Under the pieces are notes generated by a model. That model searched no databases and had not been told where the DNA came from. It saw nothing but the letters and a program-made list of their open reading frames with translations. A program made the translations under genes and the position numbers. From Planctomycetota bacterium (GTDB lineage: Bacteria; Planctomycetota; UBA1135; GCA-002686595): DNA of 64,000 nt. Of this stretch, positions 61,864 to 64,000 are shown one piece after another. The stretch is from positions 51,020-115,019 of the forward strand of contig JACKHS010000012.1 of assembly GCA_020638875.1 (NCBI GenBank). The letters are read 5' to 3'. Position 1 is the first letter of the stretch, and every line of letters begins with the position of its first letter.

Positions 61864-62772
61864 TCAGACCGGGAAGTCGTCCGCCGCCCTGTACGCGTCG
61901 ATCACCGCGCGCTCGCCTTCCTTGCCGCCGCGCGAGTTGCCGTGCTCCATGCCGAGGACGCCCTGGTAGCCCTTGTGGTAGAGGTGCTCGAAGATCTTGC
62001 GGTACTGGATCTCGCCGGTGCCGGGCTCGTTGCGGCCGGGGTTGTCGCCGAGCTGGATGTAGGCGATCTCGTCCCAGGCGCGGTCGAGGTTGGGGATCAG
62101 GTTGCCCTCGGTGATCTGCTGGTGGTAGAGGTCGTCGAGGATCTTGACCGAGGGCGAGTTCACCGCGCGGCAGATCATGTAGGCCTGCGGGATCTTGGTC
62201 AGGTAGAGCCCGGGGTGGTCGCGCCAGGGGTTGAGCGACTCGAGCACGATGGTGAGGCCGGCGGGCTCGAGGATCTCGGCGCAGCGGCGCAGGTTGTCGA
62301 CGACGAGCGCCATCTGGTAGTCGGGCTCGAGGCGCTGGTCGAACGCGCCGGGGACGACGGTGCACCACTTCGCGCCGAGGCGCTCGGCCGCCTCCACCGC
62401 GCTGCGCATGTCGTTCAGGATGCGCTCGAGCTGCGCCGGGTCGTCGGAGGCGAAGCTCGGGCGGCTGAACTCGCCGTGCGCGACGAAGACGCCCATCGTC
62501 ATGCCGAGCTCCGCGAGCGTCTTGCCGAGCTTCTCCTGCACGTCCACCGGGCGGCGGCTGGCCCAGTTGTCCTCGAAGGCGCGGAAGCCCTCGTCGCGCA
62601 TGAAGCGCAGTTGATCGAACAGGTCGGGCCCGGCGTGCTCGCGGAACATGCCCTCGTGGGGCGCGTACTCGAGCTTGAAGCCGTCGAAGCTCTTCGAGGT
62701 CGTCGCGCCGCTCGCCACGGAGCTCGCGGCCACCGCCGCGGCGCTCCCCGTCAGGAATTCACGTCGTCTCAT
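61864..62772 (-). CDS. Tat-exported hydroxypyruvate-isomerase-like TIM-barrel protein
   Basis: This 302-residue protein starts with a twin-arginine signal (MRRREFLTGSAAAVAASS). The rest is a xylose-isomerase-type TIM barrel: KLEYAPHEGMF, EDNWASRRPVDVQEKLGKTL, CTVVPGAFDQRLEPD, IVLESLNPWRDHPGLYL (metal-binding Glu), YIQLGDNPGRNEPGTGEI and GVLGMEHGNSRGGKEGERA. The GDNPGR-x-EPGTGE motif is typical of hydroxypyruvate isomerase. Exported relatives are common in Planctomycetota, and their substrate is uncertain. It lies 26 bp after the sulfatase gene and may share its transcript. Confidence 0.88.
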   Translation of the reverse strand: MRRREFLTGSAAAVAASSVASGATTSKSFDGFKLEYAPHEGMFREHAGPDLFDQLRFMRDEGFRAFEDNWASRRPVDVQEKLGKTLAELGMTMGVFVAHGEFSRPSFASDDPAQLERILNDMRSAVEAAERLGAKWCTVVPGAFDQRLEPDYQMALVVDNLRRCAEILEPAGLTIVLESLNPWRDHPGLYLTKIPQAYMICRAVNSPSVKILDDLYHQQITEGNLIPNLDRAWDEIAYIQLGDNPGRNEPGTGEIQYRKIFEHLYHKGYQGVLGMEHGNSRGGKEGERAVIDAYRAADDFPV

Positions 62773-62781
62773 GGTGAGGCG

Positions 62782-62787
62782 ACGATA
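62782..62787 (-). promoter_or_regulatory. Candidate -10 hexamer before the isomerase-like gene (TATCGT)
   Basis: TATCGT on the minus strand with a 9-nt gap to the ATG at 62772, within the 26-bp spacer after the sulfatase gene. It would allow separate, nearly leaderless transcription. Confidence 0.3.
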
Positions 62788-62798
62788 GCGCGCGGCGG

Positions 62799-64000
62799 TC
62801 AGTCGAGGTAGCCCAGGGCGCGCAGCTTCTCCTCGACCTCGGCCGAGACCTGCGCGGCCTCGCCCGAGAAGATGCGCCGCTCGACGTCGGCGGCCGCGTC
62901 GGCCCAGCGCGGGCGCCAGGCCGCGACGGCGGCCTCGAGCGCGCGCGCTTCGGCGTCGAGCTCGCCACCGGCCCCGTAGCCGAGCAGGTTGCGGCTCTCG
63001 CGCGGGTCGGCCGCGAGGTCGTAGAGCTCGTCGCGCTGGTGGTTCGAGTAGGTGATCCACTTGTAGCGTCGCGAGCGCACCGCCAGCACCGCGCGGTTGT
63101 AGTGCGGCGCCAGCTCGTGCAGGCCCTGCTTGACCGCCGTGACGCCGAAGGGCTTGAGCAGCTCGGCGTAGGCGAACTCGCGCGTCTCGTTGAGCCAGTC
63201 GATCGCCTCGACCTGCGGCGGGCGCTCGAGGCCGAGCAGGCCGCACAAGGCCGGCAGGAGGTCGACGTTCTGCACGAGCTCGGTGCGCCGGCCGGTGAGG
63301 CCCACCGCGCGCGGCCACTTCACGATCCACGGGATGCGCAGCAGCTCCTCGTAGCACACGAACTGGTGGCCGAGCACGCCGTGGCGGCCGACGCAGTCGC
63401 CGTGGTCGGCGGTGACGATCACGAGCGTGTCGTCCCAGCGCGGGCTCTTGCGCAGCTCGTCGAAGAGGCGCCCGAGCTGCTCGTCCATGTAGGCGATCGC
63501 GCCGTCGTAGAGGCCGCGCAGGATCTCGAAGTCCTCCGCGCTCATCTCGACCAGGCCCACCGCGTGCGGGTTCGGGCGCTGGTTCACCGCGGCGAAGCTC
63601 CGGCCGTGCAGCTCGCGCGGCACGAAGCGCTTGCGGAAGCGGTGCGGCGGGCGGTACTCGCCGTGCGTCTCCTGCAGGTGCATGTAGACGAAGCGCGGCG
63701 CGTCGGCGGGCCCGCGCAGGAGCTCGCTCGCGCGGCGGAAGCACGCCGCGCCGCCGTCGTCGTAGAAGCCCGACGCCCAGAACGAGAGCTTGCCGCGCAG
63801 GCTCGCGCGTGCGTGGAGCTGCGCCTCGGCCTCGAGCGAGAGGTCGTGGTCGATGCGCTCCATCTCCGGCTCGTCGGACTGCGCCTGCGACGGCGCCGCG
63901 CTGCGGCCGCCACGCACCTTGTCGAGCACGCGGCGCCAGCGCGGCGGCGGCGGCTCCCAGCTCTCGCCGAAGCCGCGGTCGAGCCCGCTGAAGTCGGAGA
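62799..64000 (-). CDS. Sulfatase (alkaline phosphatase superfamily), N-terminal part outside the window
   Basis: The frame runs off the right window edge, so the N-terminal active-site region (Cys/Ser-x-Pro-x-Arg and the first metal ligands) is not visible. The visible 400 residues start SDFSGLDRGFGESWEPP and include FVYMHLQETHGEYRPPHRF, GAIAYMDEQLGRLFDEL, the metal site TLVIVTADHGDCVGRHGVLGH and DELYDLAADPRESRNLLG near the C terminus. This is the arylsulfatase-A-type S1 family. It would release sulfate from sulfated polysaccharide. Whether it has a signal peptide cannot be seen. Confidence 0.9.
   Translation of the reverse strand, partial: SDFSGLDRGFGESWEPPPPRWRRVLDKVRGGRSAAPSQAQSDEPEMERIDHDLSLEAEAQLHARASLRGKLSFWASGFYDDGGAACFRRASELLRGPADAPRFVYMHLQETHGEYRPPHRFRKRFVPRELHGRSFAAVNQRPNPHAVGLVEMSAEDFEILRGLYDGAIAYMDEQLGRLFDELRKSPRWDDTLVIVTADHGDCVGRHGVLGHQFVCYEELLRIPWIVKWPRAVGLTGRRTELVQNVDLLPALCGLLGLERPPQVEAIDWLNETREFAYAELLKPFGVTAVKQGLHELAPHYNRAVLAVRSRRYKWITYSNHQRDELYDLAADPRESRNLLGYGAGGELDAEARALEAAVAAWRPRWADAAADVERRIFSGEAAQVSAEVEEKLRALGYLD

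Overview
This window is very GC-rich (about 70% by eye). It carries long secreted proteins with carboxypeptidase-regulatory-like (CarboxypepD_reg) repeats, subtilases with ASPM/SPD-2/Hydin-type repeats, FG-GAP and NHL-like propellers ending in a common C-terminal module, a sigma factor fused to a membrane and extracytoplasmic part, a sulfatase and a Tat-exported hydroxypyruvate-isomerase-like protein. Together these suggest a high-GC member of the Planctomycetota. This is an inference from gene style; no rRNA or other phylogenetic marker is present.

Layout. 0-2.5 kb: end of a pyruvate/2-oxoacid:ferredoxin oxidoreductase operon (ferredoxin, alpha, beta, and a small Cys-rich protein). 2.5-5.9 kb: a ChaN-like lipoprotein and a large anchored protein with CarboxypepD_reg-like repeats and a PDZ domain. 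6.0-7.5 kb: an AhpD-like gene plus an ECF41 sigma factor, preceded by a sequence that closely fits the ECF41 promoter. 7.5-11.4 kb: M19 dipeptidase, a stand-alone receiver protein, groES and groEL. 11.6-19.7 kb: two tandem paralogous giant secreted subtilases, each closed by a hairpin. 20.0-30.2 kb: the ECF-sigma/transmembrane/CarboxypepD_reg fusion, an M16 peptidase pair, an RsuA/RluB-type pseudouridine synthase, mannose-6-phosphate isomerase and another anchored CarboxypepD_reg protein.

30.3-41.2 kb is a respiratory block: a tetraheme cytochrome on the plus strand, and on the minus strand an octaheme lipoprotein, a molybdopterin-family protein, a four-cluster ferredoxin and an NrfD membrane protein (a Qrc/Psr-like set), followed by a tetraheme lipoprotein, a second four-cluster ferredoxin and a second NrfD. 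This looks like machinery moving electrons between the quinone pool and periplasmic hemes. The molybdopterin protein has lost the fourth Cys of its N-terminal iron-sulfur site.

41.4-53.5 kb: RecN, an ADP-forming acyl-CoA synthetase, a third subtilase, a pentapeptide-repeat lipoprotein, an SRPBCC protein, an NHL-like propeller and a hemerythrin-like protein. 53.5-56.4 kb: three adjacent genes (AlkZ-like, GNAT, NagA) that all carry frameshifts. 56.4-64 kb: RsmD, PdxJ, DapA, a DUF1003 protein, a long inverted repeat, an FG-GAP protein, the isomerase-like protein and a truncated sulfatase. Several single genes have a TAnnnT hexamer 6-7 nt before the start codon and no Shine-Dalgarno, suggesting leaderless transcription. 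I saw no tRNA, rRNA, CRISPR array, complete insertion sequence or prophage.
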